Notes under the pieces: model-generated
Database searches by the model: none
Told to the model about the DNA's origin: nothing
Seen by the model: the letters and a program-made list of their open reading frames with translations, nothing else
Translations under genes and position numbers: made by a program
Part shown: positions 13,131 through 25,138 of the stretch, in pieces
How positions within the stretch are numbered: position 1 is the stretch's first letter
Layout of the letters: every line of letters starts with the position of its first letter
Source of the DNA: Aquanectria penicillioides
Taxonomy: Eukaryota; Ascomycota; Sordariomycetes; Hypocreales; Nectriaceae
Length of the DNA: 64,000 nucleotides
Reading direction: 5' to 3'
NCBI GenBank assembly: GCA_003415625.1
Contig: PYIU01000008.1
Location: 2,604,001-2,668,000, forward strand

Positions 13131-14006
13131 AATAAGTATTATTTTAAGGAGGCAAAAAGAGTTTTATTAAGTTTAGGCAATAATAATTATAATAGAATTA
13201 AGCTTATAATCTTTAATTTAATAAGCTTAATGCTTTTCTTTTATTAAAAAGTCTTTTTATTTTTTAAATATTATATAAAAATTAATTAAGATTTAGTCTT
13301 TAGCTATATTAAGCAGTATTATAGTATTATAAAGATAAATAAATGCAGTATATTATATATTTATTCTTTACTATAATTATAGAATAATTTTAGCTTAACC
13401 TCTTTAATTATTAAAGATTTTAAAATAGAAAATAATATTACTATAGTATTTTACTATAAGATTATATAGTATATAAATAGTATTTTTACTAAAGTATATA
13501 GCAGTTTTAGCCTAAAAGATTAGTTTAATTTAAGGTTTTAATTAATAAATTAAATTAATATTAATATTTAATATAAATAGAATTTTAATAAAAATAAAAT
13601 ATTTAATAACTTTAATTAAATATTTATAGCTAATAATATTAATTATTTAATAGTATTATTTGCTTAGCTCTTTACTATATTTAAAAAAGAGGCTAATTTT
13701 ATAGTATATAGAATATAGTACTATAAATATATCTATTTATATCTAAAGTATTTACTTTATAAATTATTAATAAAGCAATATAAAAGAAGGAAGAAGTATT
13801 GCTTTAAGGCATTATAGAACTTTATGCTTAAGACTTTCTTTAATATTAATAGCATTTTATAGCTAATATAATAGTATTTGCTTATTAATCAATAAAATAA
13901 AGTATTAGCAATTAGCCTACAATATAACTATAATATCTTATTTATTGGCATATAGATTTATATACTAGCCCTTATATACTATCTAATAAACTATATAAGT
14001 AAGATA

Positions 14007-14188
14007 GAGGATCTGCTATAGAAGCGGGCTGTAGCTATAGCGCAGCTCTTCTTGCAGTTGTGGTTGCGCCTTGTTGCCGCTTCTGTTCTAGCCCTAGCTT
14101 TAGCTTTCGCTTCCGCTTCTGCTTCTTCTTCTTCTATTGCCGCTGCTGCTACTGCTGCTACTACTGCTCCTGCTTTTGCTAATACTTA
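14007..14188 (+). repeat. Ala/Ser low-complexity segment spared by mutation
   Basis: This island of GCT, TCT and ACT codons sits inside AT-rich DNA. It is in the same frame as the Helitron_like_N region and reads as an Ala/Ser-rich linker (ALALAFASASASSSSIAAAA). Its GC content is far above the surroundings. Confidence 0.75.
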
Positions 14189-15769
14189 AGTTTTAGGCAA
14201 TAAAACTACAGCTAAGGCAAATAAAAGCTGCTAGTTCTTGCTTAAGGTTATAAATTATATCTTTATAAAGCGGCCCTTTTTATATATTAAGGTTATTATT
14301 AGTTTCTTATAGTATTCTAAAGAGTATATTAATATAAATAAGTAGTTATTTATTAATATAATAGCTCTATATTAAAGGTTATTTTAGCAATAGGCTTACT
14401 TATATATAGCTAGTAATATACTAACTATAAAAGTAAATATTTAGTTTAGATTTAAGTCTATTTTAATAGCTACTATAGATAAAAAGCTATTAGGTTTTAA
14501 TATATATTTATATTAAGGCCTTATGCTTTAGGATCTATACCTTTATAATTACCTTACTATTATTTGCATTTAAAGGGGCTTTTTATTTAGGTAAAAGTAC
14601 TATATACTATTTAAGGCTAATTAAATTTATAGTATTAGCTAAATTTAAGTATTATACTTTTTTATAAAGCTTACTATATTTTACTTAAATAGCTATATAG
14701 ATATAGACTTTAATTATAAAAATAAAAAAAAGGGCTATTTTTAAAGGTAAATAAGCATTAATATTAAGTAAGGCCTTACTATATATATAGGTATAAAAAG
14801 AAGAAAGTTTAAGTAAATAATTTAAAGAGCTAATTTAAGTAATTAATAGATAGGCCTAAGGCTTTAGTTTAGTACTTTAGGCTCTTTATTCTATAAAAAG
14901 ACTTTTTAGGCAATAGCAATAAAGAGAATATTATAGCAATTTAATATAGGCATTAGGCAGCCTTAAGTAAGTACCTTTACTTTATTATAGGCAATATTTA
15001 AATACTAAAGAAATTAATAAAAAATATATAAAAGGATATAAAGCAATAGGCAATATATAAAGGCAATAAATCTAATAAAGCTAATACTAATACTAATAAA
15101 AATAAAGCTAAGGCTAAACTTAATTATTAGTTTTTTATAATAGAATTAATTAATTAATATTAATTTAATTAGCTAAATAGTATTATATAGCTTAAAGATA
15201 CTTTAAGGGCTATAATAGGCTTTAATTAGCTTATAGCTAAATTGCCTAATATTTTAATAGCCCTTTAATAGCTAAATAAGTTTTAATTTAAAATAATTAA
15301 AGCTTTTATTAATAGTATAAAAGTTAATAATACCTTTTTTATAAAGGCAACTATTACTAAAAGCAATAGTTTAAATATAGCTAGTATAAAGCTATCTAGC
15401 GCTATTAAGCTATAAGCAATTAAGTTTACTTAATGCAATGCCTTTAAGGAGATTAAGCAATAAATTTAGGGGATTAGCTTAAATATAAATACTATTATAG
15501 GGATTGCCTTAAAATTAAGTATAGCTATTATTAATATTTTAATTAGGTTTAATAAAAAGCTATTAATAGTTAATTAAATAAATGCAAAAGAAGCTATTTA
15601 AGGGCCTAGCGCTAATATTGCATTTAGGCCTTTTGTAATCTTTATATAGGCTGGCTATAATTTTATAGTAAGCTATATACTTAATAAATAATAGTATATA
15701 GCCTTACTTTTTATATATTAGTACTTTAATTGCCTTAAGTAGTTTAAAGGCAAGCTTAAGAGTAAAGAT

Positions 15770-17217
15770 AATATATAGCTATATATATTTTTAGGCAATA
15801 AGAATAGTATAGGCAAGTTATAAGTAATTAATGCACTTTTTGCACTATTTAAAAGGAAAGATATTAGCTATAGGCTTTTATTAATAGTAATATTTAATGC
15901 TATTATTACTTAAATTAATAGTATTACTATTTACTTAATCTATAGTATTAATAAGGCAATAGCTAATATAAATAAAGCTAGTTTTAATAGGTTTAGTATA
16001 AGCTTATATATTATAAATAGCAAAAAGCTAATGCATTAATGCAATAAATAGGCCTTTATTATTAATAAAGTTAATATACTTAAGTCCTTAATTTTTATTT
16101 AGCTTAATTGCTGCCTTAAATAGCTATATAGTAGTAAAGCTAATTTTAGTAGTATATTAATTATTTTTCTTTTTAATAACTTTTATTAATTCTATTTAAT
16201 TTAAAATAAATCTATTATTCTTTTAGCCTTTTTAATTAAGTAATATATAAGCTAAAGCAAGCAGTATTATATTTAAGATAAAGCCTATTTACTATAATTA
16301 AAGTTTATAACTATTATTATATTTAATAAATAAGTTTACTTAATAAAAGATATTAAGCTATAAGCCTTATTATTATATATTTACTATAGCATTTAGAATT
16401 AAATAGATATTAAGCTTTTAAATTAATAGTGCTATTATAAAGGCTAGCTAATTTTATAAAAGATAGGCATTATAATAATTATACCCTTAAATTAAAACTA
16501 CTAATGCCTTAACTTTAAGAGAAGCCTTATATTTAATAGGAACTATTAGCGCCTTATATAGATCTTTTTATTAAAGCATTTATAGAGGGATAGTAGCCTT
16601 AAAAAGAAAAAGGCCTTACTTATAATAAGGGTTAGCAATAATAATAGCATTTCTATACCTACTATCTTTATCTTTATACTTAATATACTAATAGTTATAA
16701 TGCAAAATACCTATTAAGGCCTTAAAGTAGTTAATAGAGCTAGCTATAAGGCTATTAGCGCTATATTAAATAAGGTATACTTTAGCTATTATATCTTTAA
16801 GAGCCTTATTATATACTTTAGGCCTTCTATAGGGCTACTACTTGCTAGTAAGACTATAGGCAGCTTTAAGTTTAAGTGCATGCCTTAAGGCACAGTCTTA
16901 CTAATGCCTATCTTTATGACTATACTATATACCAGTAAGGAAGCCAGAAAACGGCTATAGCAATAGTATAACATTACCTATTGCAGGTTGCTATGCATGC
17001 TGGCATTTGCCTGTATAGACTATAAGGTGTAAGGTTGCAGTTTGGATTGCATTGGCCTTAACTTGCAAGGCATGCGGACGGCAATAGTGGATAGGCACAA
17101 CATCCCAAGCGTATGCGACCTATATAGCCTCTATATACAGCTATTGCAGTACTATACGCTTAATAGTATTAGGCTTATCTTAAAGGTTTGGGATAAAGAT
17201 ATAGTTGGCAATACTAT
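15770..17217 (+). pseudogene. PIF1-family helicase remnant of the Helitron
   Basis: Walker A lies at 15794-15820, Walker B near 16054-16083, and motifs V and VI at about 17017-17170, about 400 codons from motif I as in PIF1 helicases. The last 350 bp keep near-normal composition, so a 60-codon open frame survives at 17042-17224. That frame is only a helicase fragment running into the Copia-2 LTR. The C-terminal end resumes at 23964. Confidence 0.85.
17213..17217. repeat. Copia-2 target-site duplication, left copy
   Basis: ACTAT is repeated exactly at 23964-23968 beyond the other LTR. Confidence 0.9.
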
Positions 17218-17445
17218 TATTTAACCGAACCAGTTGTGTAATTGTATGTATTCTTGTTTTTCTTTTTCTTGTCCCTCCCAGTCTTACTTCATTGCTTAGG
17301 CTCTAAAAGAGGGGTTGGGTTGCGCTAAACCTAATAAAGCTATATTATATTTATATAACCTTTATTTAATTATTTTAAGCTTTATTTCTATAATCTAAAG
17401 TGCATTTTAATGTTTCCCTATATATAGAATACCTTAAGTTTAATA
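17218..17445 (-). repeat. Copia-2 3' LTR
   Basis: This 228-bp LTR begins TATTTAACCGAACC (TG to TA) on the + strand and ends GTTTAATA. A polypurine tract follows at 17446-17455. The 4-bp length difference from the Copia-1 LTRs is a TTTC-type expansion in a pyrimidine run. Confidence 0.92.
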
Positions 17446-19099
17446 TACCCCTTTAGATTTACTAAAAGCAAGTCTAATATATTTCTTATTTACTATTTAT
17501 TTATTGATTCTATACTTTATTTATAGCTTTTTATTTTTATTTTATACTTCTATTTTATTTTTATTTTTATTGTATTTTTATTAATATTATTTATTTAATA
17601 TTTATTATTATATATAGGCATTTTTAATTACTTTATAAATGCTATTTATTTAGTAAATAAAAATAATAAAATAGTTATAAATTATAATAAAAAGTGTTCT
17701 TTAAATTACTTTACTTTAATCTTACTTTTTATTTTTATAGAAGGATTTTTATCTATAAATAAAGTAATTTATTCCTTTATTTTAAACTTTTTTTCTTTTT
17801 TCTTTTTTTAGCTTTAATATAAATTTTATATATATATCTTTATAGTATTTTTAGTCTTTAATTTATATATACTAACTATAGTTATTTTAGTAAATATATA
17901 TATATATATTATATTATAAGTTAATTTTATAGTTTAAAATTAAATTTTACAATTTAAAATTAAATTTTATAGTTTATTTTTAGGTTTTATAGCTCTTTTC
18001 TTACTAACTACTTATAATAGTAATAATTTATTTAATAAGCTATTTCCCCCCCTATTAACTCCCTATTGCCCCTACTATAAGTTATTTTATAGCTTAAAAC
18101 TAAATTATATATTGCTAACTTTATTTTAATAATATAAATTAATAGTAGAGTTATATATAGGCCTAAGCTACTTATATAGCTTAGGCAAAAGAACTTTTTA
18201 CTGCAGTTAAGTATATTGCTAAACTATAAGTATTTTTAAATTGATTTTTAAGCTTTATTTAATTGTTTTGCTTTATATAATGCCTTTTAGCAGCAGCTTA
18301 TGCCCTACCTTACTTATTTATTGTTGGCCCTTATAGGCTAGAGCAATAGAAAATATTAAAAGCATTTTAGTACCTTAAGGTAGCGCTATAAGCGCTATAA
18401 CCCTAATAGGTATTGCTGCTTTATATAAGTGTATTTATATTATTATTTTGCATTTTATTTTATTAATTTAAGTTATAAAATAGTTCTTTTGCTGCCTTCC
18501 CTATAGTATTGTTTTTTTTAAATTATATTTAAGGCAATAATATTAAGAAAAAGATAAAAGTTTAATTTAGTATTTTATTTTTATATTTTAAACTGTAAAA
18601 TTAATTTTTATATTATAAGAGAAAAATAAGTAATATATTACTATTAAAGTTATATTAAATAAGTATATTATAAATACCTTTCTATTTATTAAAGACCTTT
18701 ATTTTTAATAAATAAAATAATTAAATTATTTTAAAGTTTATTTTACTATTTTATAGCTTATTTTATTATTTTGCCTTTTAGCTAATAGCTATTATAGTAG
18801 CATTAAATTAATAAATTTTATTATATTAATACTTTATTCCTTTACTATTTTTATAATATTAAATATTAAAGCTATAAACCTTTTAGTATTTCTTTAATTA
18901 TATATTTTTATAAATCTTAACTTTATTATATTTAAATGCATTTTATTAAGTCTATAAGTTTAAATTATTTTTAGCTTTTAAAAAAGATTTTACTTTATAA
19001 TAGCTTTATTAAACTATTAGCTATTAATTTTATACTTTATTTATATAAAATAGAGATTATTCTTACTATTATAAATTACTTTAGTTAATAATTATATAT

Positions 19100-22000
19100 A
19101 TTAATATATTTAAGCTTAATCTTTAATTTCTTAAAAGGATTTTAAATAAATTTAATTGTTTATTAGTTATTATAAATAAGTTTTAAAATAGAATTTTAAA
19201 GCTTAATTTTAAGTTCTATAAGTAGTCTTTATTAATAAAGTCCTTTCTTTATAGCTTAAAAGAGAGCAAGCAGTTTTACCTTTATAGTTAATATTATAAT
19301 TATATTTTATTTATTTATATACTATTTAATTAATCTATTAAAAAGTTTTATTATATATACTTATAAACTTTTTTAATTTAATATATTATTAGTAAAAGAT
19401 ATATTATTATATATTAAAAAGTTATTTTTGCCTTTAAGCTATAAAGTAAGGAAATAAATTGCATAAAAATAACTTAATATTTAATTTATTACCTTTATAT
19501 AGAGTTCCTTTAGATTTATTATAAATCTTATAAAATATAATATAATAAATACAATATTTAATTAAGTAATAATTGCTATATAAAGGATTAAGTTAATTAC
19601 TTATTTATATTAATTTATTATACTTTATTTAGCAATTTGCTTATTTAAAAAGAGTTTTATTTTCTTTATTAAAGTTGCATTTCCTTTATTTAAAGTATAT
19701 AATTTATAAATCTTCTTTAAGTATAAGTTTTAAATTACTTAAATTAATTTTTAACTTTATTTTTAAATAATCTCTATTTTAAGAAACTATTATAGCTTAC
19801 CTTTATTAATTAATTTATATTTTAACTTTAAACCTATAATTGCTTTATTTATAATTTATTTATATCTTTTAGTATATATTATTATAATATTATTTATATA
19901 AAAGAAGATAAAAACTTTACTTTTATTATAGTAGTATAGTTTATAAAGGATTAATTTAAAACTAATATTTTATAATATTATTTTAAGCTTTATTTACTAT
20001 AAAAAAAATGCAATTTTTAATCTATAAAGTGCTTTTTTAAGTAATAATATTTAGCCTTTATTTTTGCCCTTTTTATATTTTAATAAAGGTTTTATAAATA
20101 TATCTATTAATAGTTTTGCATTTATAAATGCATTTATTGCATTAAACTATAGTATCTTAAGATTAAACCTTATTGCAATTATAAGTAAGGTTTTAAATAA
20201 TTTTTCTATTAATATAGTAATATATATTTCTTTAGAACTTACCTTTTATTATTAATCTCTTTAAATAATAAATCTAGCTTTATATTTCTATAAGTATTTA
20301 TATTTATTAAACTTATATATATATATTTATATATAATTAATAAATTATAAGTTATAAAACTTAATTTTACTTTTTAATATTTTAATTTAAAACTTTATTT
20401 ATTAGTAACTCTCTAAATATATTTTCTTTACTTTTAGGAATATAGCCTTAAATTTATACCTAAAAATATTTTTATAAGAACTTAATACTTAAGGTAGGTT
20501 CTTTTAATAGAGTTTTTATTTCTTTTAAATAAAGTCTATTTTATTCTTTTATAGCTTATATTTTAGTTTATACTTTCTATATTTAATTCTAATATATATT
20601 GCCTTAATTATAATAGTATTTCTATATTTTTTAAATAATATAGCTTTTATTTTTATAAAGAAGGCTTAATAGAGCTTAATCTATTCTTTTTATAAGCTAG
20701 TATTTAATATTAAGGGTATTAGGTATTTTCCTTCTTGCTTTATTGCTAAAGCTAAAAAGGCAAAAGCTAGACTTTTTAATAGAGTTAAGAAGGGTTTAAA
20801 CTATAGTTAAGTGTATTTTTTATTTTTAATCTATAGTTTATTTATATTCTTTTTCTTTTTAATTTTTAAATCTTTAATTATATTTTAAAGACTTATTTTA
20901 ATAGTTTAAAGCTTATTTTATAGTTAATTAATATTATTTATTTAATTAATTTATTTAGCATTAAAAAGAGCTTTTATTTATATTTGTATTTCTTTAAGGG
21001 TCTTTTTATCTATAGTTTCTTTTATTTTAGTATTATTTATTAAAAAAAGGTCTTTTTTATTAAAGATAATATTTTAGGTTATATATACTTAATTAATAAT
21101 TAAATTTTAAATGCAAAAAAGGTTTTAGAAATTATATTCTATAAAATAATCTATTTAAGCCTTTAGGCTTATTCTAAATATAAATTAATTCTTTTTTAAT
21201 TAAGTATTTTTAGTTATTGTAAATAATTTATAATTAATTGTCCTAAAGTAAGTAATTTATAGCTTGCAATCCTTATTTAAGCTTTAAATTAATAAAAAGA
21301 AGCTCTTATATAGTGTTTTTCACTTAAGTCTCTATTTTAAAGTTTAATTTAATAGATATACTGCTATTCTTACTATCTTTAGCTATAGTCTAGCTAATAG
21401 ATTACTTTTAATTGCAAGAACTTTTATTTTCTTTTTTACTACTCTTTTAAAATATTCTTTTAATTTATTTTATTACTATATTTAAAAGGCACTTTCTTTT
21501 ACTACTATTTCTTTTTAATCTAGCTATATATAAATTAAATTGCTCTTTTAAAGCTTATTATTTATTTCTATTACTTAAAGTTTAATTCTATATTTTATTT
21601 TTAATATTTAAGTAAAGTTTTATAGTATTAATAATAATTATTTTTCTTTTTAATTTTTAAAATAGTAGTTTTAGTATATTCTTAATATATAGTCTATTAT
21701 AATAGTGCATAAAGAAAGGTTTATTATATTAAATTAAAAGTTATAAAAATCTAAAGAAACTTACTCTTTAGGAATTAAGCTTTATATTTATAGTTTATAG
21801 TGCTTTTAGCATTTTATTTTACTTAATCTATAAGTATTATATTTAACTATTATTAGGCCTTTAATCTTTATATTAATAGTATAGTTAATTAAGTATTTTA
21901 ATGCTTTAGGTCCTAAATAACTTAATTAGCAGTATTATTTTATAGCTTTTGCTTATTATAAATATTTTAATATCTATAAGTTATAATAAGGTTTATTTAT

Positions 22001-23600
22001 TATAAATAAGCTTTATTCTTAAGTAATAGGCTTATAATCTAAAATATATTAGTTATAGGCAATCTTTAATCTATATAAAGCTTATCTATTTTTATATCTT
22101 AAAATATTATCTTTATTTCTTTAATTTTACTAATAACTATATTAATAGAGTCTTTTTAATAAAACTAAATTTATTTTAATTTATAGGCAATAAGCAATAT
22201 GCCTTAAAATAAGAAAATAAGCTTTACCTTATAGATTTTAAACTTTAATTTTTATATTTTTATATTTTAAGATTAAAAGGTTTTTTAATTTAATAAAAAT
22301 AATTTTATTAAATAAAGCTAGTTTAAGATTCTTAAATTTCTTTTTATTATTAAAAATATATAGTATTATCTTTAAATTAAATATAATTAAGATTTATAAT
22401 AAATATTTATTATATAAAATAAGGGAAATAGCTATAGAATTTAAAATTAAGATTTATAATATTAATTATTAATTTAAATCTTTAATTAATTATATAGTTT
22501 ACTTTTTAAGCTTTTTATATAGTTTTTAAACTTTAATTTAATCTTTTAACTATATTTTCTATCTTTTATTTATTTACTTTTGCCTTTTTATTTATTTAAG
22601 TATATTTTTAAGGAATACAATCTAGCACTTTTAAATATTAGCATTAAAGTATAATTTTCTATATAAAATATAATAATTATTTTCCTTTAAAGTTTATTTT
22701 TATTTTTTTAATTTAAGTTATTTAGGTTATAAGCTCTTTAAATAAAAATGTTTTTTAAAAAGTAGGTTTAAGCCTTAAAATATAGGTTTAAAGTTCCCCT
22801 TTTATACTAAAGCTTTATATTGCTTTCCTTTAGTCTTTTTTCTTTTTTTAATTTTATATTTAAAATTTAAAGTAAAAGCAACTAATATATAAGTACTTTT
22901 TTTAATAGTATTTTTATATTATACTTTAGTAATTTAAAGGAATATTTAAAAGTAACTTTTAAGGTATTATTTTAAATCTATAAACTATATATTTAAGTAT
23001 AAGGCTTTAATAATATTTTTTATAGTTATAATCTTTATAAACTATTTTTAATTAATAATTTAATTTTATTAAATAATTTTAAGGTTTAAAGTTTATTTTA
23101 GTACTTTAAAATAGCATTTTTAAGCTTATTTTTCTCTTAATGCATTATTAATTCTATATATAGCTTTAAGGTTATTATAGAATTTTATAATATTATTATT
23201 ATTATTCTTTTTATTTATTATAAATAAATATATTTAAATATAATAAAGGCTTATTTTCTTTATTATTTAATTAAAAATATTATAAATTCTATTTACTTTA
23301 ATTTTATATTTTTTTTAATTATAGTAAAATATTATAAGCTTATATTTTAGCAGTTTTTAATCTTTAAAAAGTAGCTCTATTATTATAATTGCCCTTTATA
23401 TTAATTAAATAAACTTTAATCTTAAGCTTTTAGCCTTAGCTTTCTCTTTTATAAAGTATTTTATAGCAATTAGCATTATAGGCTTAAAAATTTAAATAGT
23501 TTTAAACTAAAAAAAGTCCTTAAGGATTTTAAGCTTTTTAATTTATTTTATAGTAATTTTTACTTTATAGCTTTATTTAAAGGTTTTTTAGTTATTTAGA
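19100..23600 (-). pseudogene. Copia-2 gag-pol remnant
   Basis: This is the same degraded gag-pol as in Copia-1. The reverse transcriptase active-site codons lie at 19883-19900 (YINNI for the usual YVDDI). The RNase H Asp-Ala-Ser-Phe motif lies at about 19382-19410, further mutated than in Copia-1. The gag knuckle region lies near 22625-22672 and has lost a cysteine codon. No open frame remains. Coordinates are approximate. Confidence 0.78.
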
Positions 23601-23735
23601 TTATTAAGGATATAAGTCTTAAAGATTATTTTATATATTTAATTTAGAATTAAAATATAAGGTTTATTTCTTACTTTTAAAGCTTAATTAAATAGTTATA
23701 GCTGCACTAATAAATATAGCTCTAAGACTCTTAAT

Positions 23736-23963
23736 TATTTAACCGAACCAGTTATATAATTATATGTATTTTTGTTTTTCTTCTTCTTGTCCCTTCTAGC
23801 CTTGCTTTATCGCTTAGGCTCTAAAAGAGGGGTCGGGTTGCGCTAGACCTAATAGAGCTACGTTGTATTCACATAACCTTCATCCAATCATTCCAAGCTT
23901 CGTTTCTATAATCCAAAGTGCGTCCTAGTGTTTCCCCATATACAGAATACCTCAGGTTTAACA
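23736..23963 (-). repeat. Copia-2 5' LTR, half-mutated
   Basis: This 228-bp LTR ends in the intact GGTTTAACA. The first 90 or so bases are AT-shifted (GTTATATAATTATATG where Copia-1 has GTTGTGTAATTGTGTG). From about 23830 on it keeps C and G that every other LTR copy has lost, for example CATCCAATCATTCCAAGC. It is the closest of the four LTRs to the ancestral sequence on its right side. Confidence 0.92.
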
Positions 23964-24059
23964 ACTATCCTGCTGGAGATAGTTGCAGTAAAGGTAAGGC
24001 TAGAAGGGCTTTATAATATTACTATAAAAAGAGTGCAAAAGCTCCTTTTTATTATTTAA
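23964..24059 (+). pseudogene. C-terminal end of the Helitron helicase
   Basis: After the ACTAT duplication the frame from 17217 resumes as LLEIVAVKVRLEGL and ends at TAA (24057-24059). The text matches the ending of fungal PIF1/Helitron helicases, where a Pro-Glu-Met-Val-Ala-like segment precedes a charged tail. Composition is close to normal, so mutation here was light. Confidence 0.8.
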
Positions 24060-24223
24060 TTTTTAATTGTTTTATATATATATATATAATTTTATAATAT
24101 ATATATATAATATATAATATAATATAATACTATTAATAAAGATGCTATTAATAAGGTCTAAAAAGATATATACTATACTAATTGTTTTTTTTTTTTATGC
24201 CTTTTATGCCTTTTTTATAGACC
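24060..24223. other. AT-rich tail with AT microsatellite and poly-T
   Basis: This segment after the helicase stop holds a TA-dinucleotide-rich stretch (about 24072-24130) and a run of T near 24186-24196. It is presumably the 3' untranslated part of the Helitron-type element. Confidence 0.5.
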
Positions 24224-24243
24224 TATAGATCTATAAAACCTAA
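24224..24243 (+). other. Candidate Helitron 3' terminus
   Basis: A 12-bp perfect palindrome TATAGATCTATA (24224-24235) is followed by AAAC and then CTAA (24240-24243), with T next. Helitrons end in a short palindrome a few bases before CTRR and insert between A and T. The palindrome is AT-rich and the match could be chance. Confidence 0.35.
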
Positions 24244-25138
24244 TATTATATGATGCTACTATATAAAGTCATATGAAGGTTATATAATACAAACCGAAGC
24301 AAATTTCCTAATCGGGCAGCAGAAGGAAGAAGGCCGGCCTAACCCCCTTGCCCTCGCCGCTGCCGCCGCCACACGCCAACCAACAACCAAGCAAGCTTAC
24401 ACCGCCCACTAAGGCACACAAAGGCACACACACACACACACACGCGCGCCGCGGCATTACTGGAAAACCTCTCGTTCCTCAAGGCACATTTGCCTACGAT
24501 ATTGATGGTTCAAAAACAGGCTGGGCCATCGTTCCGCTATATACCATATCATCTCAATAAATTCGCACACCTTAGCGTGATGGTGAACGCCGCTCCCGTA
24601 TGATCCACGACTCAAGAGAAGCAAAAAAGGCGTTTGGCTAATAGATATGTGGAATTTTGGCGAATAAAGCTCCAGTCTTTGCTGAATCCTGACGATCTCC
24701 CTGCTTTTTAGTTGCACGAAACCTAGACCAGGCCCGCGCTAAGCTGTCCGAATTTTGTGAGATGCTACGACACTAAGAGCTGTAAAAACTACGTGGACTT
24801 CTGATGCTTCGAGTGATTGTCATGTGGCGAAACTTGCGTTTCAGCCAGCCACAGCTGAAAACTATCCCCTCGTTAGCAAATACTCTACTGCATTTATTGT
24901 CCAATGCCCAAGTGTTGAAGAGTGAGCCTGCCGCGTTGTGGCGTCACAGGGCTTTAGGCTTGGACGAAAGTGTAGTGGGGCCCTTGGACCAGTGGAATCT
25001 GTAAAAAGGGTGAGACTATCAGGTGTGCTTCGGAAAGGTCGGCTGCTTATAAGGTAGTGGCCTTGGCTGAGGTACGATTCGTCTTTATTTTCGTATTTGC
25101 TTACCTCAACCGAGGATATTTCACATATTGAGACTTTA
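24244..25138. other. Edge of gene island, no gene recognised
   Basis: Composition changes abruptly to normal here. A C-rich stretch (24335-24400) and a CA/CG microsatellite are present. Short open frames on both strands have no recognisable content and overlap each other. The last part probably contains the promoter and leader of the membrane-protein gene starting at 25139. Confidence 0.5.
24425..24450. repeat. CA/CG dinucleotide microsatellite
   Basis: A CA run at 24425-24443 is followed by GCGCGCC, preceded by two AAGGCACACA copies. This is an ordinary microsatellite. It is intact despite lying about 200 bp from RIP-degraded DNA, although CA is the preferred RIP dinucleotide. Confidence 0.85.

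Larger units (their letters stand above)
17218..23963 (-). mobile_element. Copia-2, second copy of the Copia-1 family
   Basis: The element is 6746 bp with two 228-bp LTRs and ACTAT duplications. It is colinear with Copia-1 throughout, including polypurine tract, gag and pol motifs, and in the same orientation. It is inserted in the Helitron helicase between the codons for Asn-Thr-Ile and Leu-Leu. Differences from Copia-1 are overwhelmingly C/T and G/A transitions, and Copia-2 is the more AT-rich copy in most of its body. Its right LTR is lightly mutated at the end nearest the gene island. Confidence 0.93.
10800..24059 (+). pseudogene. Helitron Rep/helicase-like gene, degraded and interrupted
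   Basis: The reading is on the + strand with many CAA/CAG-to-stop changes. The Helitron_like_N portion (about 12430-13130) includes FFKVFLTLFP near its start and LILNPFN...IKLRLTIY near its end, closely resembling the family pattern around Leu-Asn-Pro. The helicase has Walker A at 15794-15820 (GNKNSIGK, from GGxGGTGK), Walker B near 16054-16083 (FIINKV, from LIIDEV), motif V near 17017 (DYKVQGCSLD) and motif VI near 17122 (YSLYIQL). Helitron_like_N and the Ala/Ser linker share one frame. The helicase is in another, so an indel or intron lies between about 14.5 and 15.7 kb. The frame ends at TAA 24057-24059 after Copia-2. PIF1-type helicases unwind DNA during rolling-circle transposition. This copy is dead. 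Confidence 0.82.
10383..24243 (+). mobile_element. Helitron-type element, RIP-degraded, split by Copia-2
   Basis: Two pieces (10383-17217 and 23964-24243) flank Copia-2. Together they encode a degraded Helitron_like_N region followed by a PIF1-family helicase, the arrangement of fungal Helitron transposases. The reading frame rejoins exactly across the Copia-2 insertion (Asn-Thr-Ile then Leu-Leu). The true 5' end is unknown and may lie before Copia-1. The first recognisable protein-like stretch is a Thr/Asp-type repeat around 10830-10890. Mutation is heavy up to about 16.85 kb and much lighter in the last part of the helicase. The proposed 3' end is weakly supported. Confidence 0.8.

Noticed and set aside
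17042..17224. 60-codon open frame as an independent gene
   Set aside because: It is the PIF1 helicase motif V-VI segment of the Helitron and runs into the Copia-2 LTR.
24348..24717. Short genes on either strand beside the CA microsatellite
   Set aside because: The frames overlap on opposite strands, depend on the microsatellite and show no recognisable domain.
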